Source: Hemibagrus wyckioides (taxonomy: Eukaryota > Chordata > Actinopteri > Siluriformes > Bagridae). From it: a DNA stretch of 64,000 nucleotides. The DNA lies in contig NC_080711.1 of NCBI RefSeq assembly GCF_019097595.1, positions 17,558,928 to 17,622,927 on the forward strand, given 5' to 3'. How positions within the stretch are numbered: the stretch's first letter is position 1; each line of letters begins with the position of its first letter. A model generated the notes under the pieces. The model was not told where the DNA came from and made no database searches. It saw nothing but the letters and a program-made list of their open reading frames with translations. Shown here piece after piece: positions 61,237-64,000 of the stretch. The translations under genes and the position numbers were made by a program.

Positions 61237-64000
61237 GTCAGCAACTGGTCCAGTACAATAAACCATCATTTTAAAAGGCAGATTAAGATCAAATGCTTTC
61301 CGGGGTAAATAAATCAGAAGTTGATTAGTTTGCCAGTCCTTCATGTGCTGCCTGTTTTCATGTTCTGCTTATGTATGCTACAAAGACAAGACTGGAAAAT
61401 AAGCTATTATTGAGCCTTGGGAAGGGGTAACATCAGAGCAGAAGGAGAATCCTCATCCTTTCCTGGTAGTCCCTTTGGTGATTAAAAGGTTTTTGGCTAG
61501 TGTCTTAATTTTCCTTCAGTTGAAATGCTGAAATGCCACTGCATGTTGTGCTAGCTTTACAGCTACAGTGATCTGTGCAGTTTAGTCAACACTTTCCGTA
61601 CTTATCATAGTCCTGATTCCAGAAACATTATCTAGCATCTGTTCGAGCTAATCAACATTGCTAGTTCCTACCAAATGCCAGTAGCAGCAGGTTGTGGGAT
61701 TTGAAAAAAAAGAGTAGCACGAATCCCAGCTTTAATGAGTTGGACGTTTTTCCTCGTGATGCTCTTGACGACTGTATTGATAGACCACCTCAACTGCTTG
61801 CCTGTTGATGCAGAACTGTCAGTCTGGATGCTAATCTGCTCCTCCTGCTTACTCTGACTCCACTCATCATCTCTATTTACTGATGTTTTGTTGCCGTTGA
61901 ACTTGCAGCGCCTGAATTTAAACTTCTTGATGGGTAACTGAACAAGCTCTTTAGCTAGATTATGATGTTGAATCTTCCTGCATCCCAGCCATGGCTCTGG
62001 CAACCACGCAGTCCAGTTTGCACTAATTACTCACCCATATCTAATATCCACACTTAACGTTACCTTATATAATCCAAATATGTTTTCCATATTGTGTATC
62101 CTGGCGCTTTCATCATGTTTACTTGTGTGGAGTCTGCCCACGCGTACATACGGCTGCTTACGAATACTGGTTTGCTTTGCTCTAGTTTCTAACGCTAAGC
62201 CAGGAGAGTGAAGAGAGTTGCTTCCTGTGTTTGGAAGGCGTGTGTACGGATATGTCCTTTCGGTTTGCGAGCGACTGTTCGGCTGCAGAGAAAATGGCAG
62301 CGGCCCAGCTTAGTGAGCTGCAGTGACTCATTGCTTACGGTATGCGTGCACAACTGAGATGTGGGCCGCTTTTGATTGACCCGGGCTCGTCTAAACCTTA
62401 TTTCGAGGCGAAAGAGTCGATCCCCTGCCCAGGACTGGATTTTGATTGGTTCCTGTGGTGTGCATGTGAAAGGGACAACCTGTGAGTTAGTAAATAGGCA
62501 AGCTGAGGCTTTGATAATAAAGTGGTCCCTTACCCTGCTTGCCAACAGCGCACTCTCCTTTCATTCCTGTGCTCATTTTCCTCCTCCTCTGCACTTTCTA
62601 CCCCCACACAACCAAAAGGTTTTCTCTCGAAGGAAAGCAGTGATTCAGAGAGAAACCAGTCCAGGTCTGATTTGATTTCCTCTGCCCACGTCACTCATTC
62701 TGTCTCCTTGAAATCTGCATGTGCAACAAACTGTGGCTCCACTGCATGTTACTTAACAAATCGAAACCCACCTTCATGACAGAGGCTCCTTTATTTCCAT
62801 GAGCAAGCATTTTCACCAGAAAACTCTGGAGTAGCCACAGCTCTAACCAAAGCTGGCAGCATCCTGTATTCAGGAAAAGCTTTCACTTTCTCTCGTGTCT
62901 TCATGTTCTTTGCCTCATTCCTTTCAAGTCCTTAGCACATGGAAATGCCAGTATGGGTCATTTTGGATTTGGCAGAGGTTTTTTTGTTTTTCAATCTAAA
63001 AAGAACGTAGAAAAAAATGATTATTGATTCATTCAATCTGTTCTGTAGGACAGATATTATTATGAAGGTAATTTTTATTCCCACATGCTATATAAGATAA
63101 ATAAAGAACACCAGGGTTTAGAGAAAAGTTATACTTTATGCTTTAGTATTGTTATCTTAAAAAAAAACCAACAGCGTGGCAACAGATTTTTTTCAGTGTG
63201 CTAGCTGGGACCTTTTTGCTTCTTTTCTTTTTTTGGTATATTCTGCAGATTAAGCAGCAGAATGCCATGTTGTCAAGTTTTTAATCGTGAAGCAAGATTA
63301 CAAATCACTCGTCTGTCATCCTGTGTGGAAAGTCTGAAATGCTTCAGCACAGTCATCACGCTCACCATCTTTTTTTTTTAAATTTTCATTACATATTATT
63401 TGTCATGAGTCTCAAGACCTCCTCTTCATCTTTGTTTTTTACGATCAAAAAATTCAATGGCCGAAGCACAAAATAGTAATAATTTTGGTAGCGTACACTG
63501 CTCTGTGTGCCTGTTGCACCGTTGCCCCATGGCCTGGTGTAGCGCCTAGGGTTGTGGGCTTATTATAAGCCAGTTTGCAGCATTTACTCCCAGTGTAGCT
63601 TTCATAAAAAGCTACACTTGATTGCACTGGTTACTGTAACACACACATAGTGGAGCTGCCCTCTCATCATTTCTGAGTAGCAGGCAGTCTGTTATTCCAA
63701 CATTTCTAAGTTTTTTTTCCCCCAGATTCTAATTAAAGGTAAAGTTAACATGAGTTTTTGAGACCAAATAGGCTGTGTTTATCCAAAAATCAGTGTGTCT
63801 GTGTGTGTGTCGTCCTCTACTGTCAGCTGTTGGATCTGGCTAGAGCGCAGGCTGATGTGCGTCACGTCCTGTGCTGAAGGAATGAAGCGAGTGTGCTACT
63901 AAACTGTGGTTGCATAAGTCTCCCACTTACTTACCAACCCCCTTGTTGCCTCCTTCCTACAAGCCTCTGTGTAACCATCACACACGGCCGTCAGCACAGC
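61237..64000 (+). other. tnrc6c: Intron 4 (start; continues beyond the window)
   Basis: No further tnrc6c exon was found to the right edge. A CpG-bearing block at about 62200-62480 includes AAAATGGCAGCGG (62291-62303, YY1-like) and TGATTGG (62441-62447). It is promoter-like but unsupported. Minus frames at 61668-62003 and 62195-62545 resemble no known protein. Small homopolymers and a short TG run near 63796-63810 complete the content. Confidence 0.5.

Noticed and set aside
61237..61274. Extension of the 60931 exon past the donor to the stop at 61274
   Set aside because: A good donor with the correct phase lies at 61237, and the GW182 family continues well beyond this point; the added residues are not conserved in the family.

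Overview
This is vertebrate nuclear DNA, almost certainly from a teleost and probably an otophysan such as a catfish. The evidence is gene structure with long introns and GT-AG boundaries, a CpG-rich promoter in AT-rich surroundings, very many (CA)n/(TC)n/(TA)n microsatellites, and many decayed Tc1-like transposons and interspersed repeats of fish type. The species assignment is inference. No bacterial-type gene, CRISPR array, rRNA or convincing tRNA was seen.

One protein-coding gene is supported: the 5' part of a GW182-family gene, best matched to tnrc6c, on the + strand. A CpG-island promoter lies at about 28.79-29.56 kb. A probable 5'UTR exon ends at 29547. Coding exons lie at 43787-43889 (start ATG 43827), 46335-46356 (a 22-nt microexon) and 60931-61236. 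Phases are consistent across all junctions. The three exons encode the lysine/glutamate-rich N-terminus and the conserved PREVPPRFR...LLKRGQPLP block. The gene continues beyond the right edge; the GW-repeat, UBA, PAM2 and RRM parts are not in the window. The product is a scaffold that joins Argonaute to deadenylases in microRNA silencing.

Layout. 1-28.7 kb is intergenic, holding microsatellites, at least five Tc1-like remnants and several unclassified fish repeats, with some unique stretches that look like conserved non-coding elements. 28.8-29.55 kb is the promoter and first exon. 29.55-43.79 kb is intron 1, with a GATA/GACA array, a near-perfect hairpin, hAT-like and Tc1-like remnants, a long inverted repeat, a 29-bp minisatellite of about 18-19 copies and a Tc1-derived foldback. 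43.89-46.33 kb is intron 2. 46.36-60.93 kb is intron 3, with a degenerate GGAAT array, a perfect 15-bp hairpin, a Tc1 copy carrying a nested second repeat with its target duplication, and a (TC)n/(GA)n-rich zone. 61.24-64.0 kb is the start of intron 4.

I found no clearly new biological system. The most useful leads are the frame-breaking 22-nt microexon, a start-stop uORF one base before the first donor with a leader full of short uORFs, an RFX X-box in the promoter, and intronic fold-back DNA in a gene of the small-RNA pathway.
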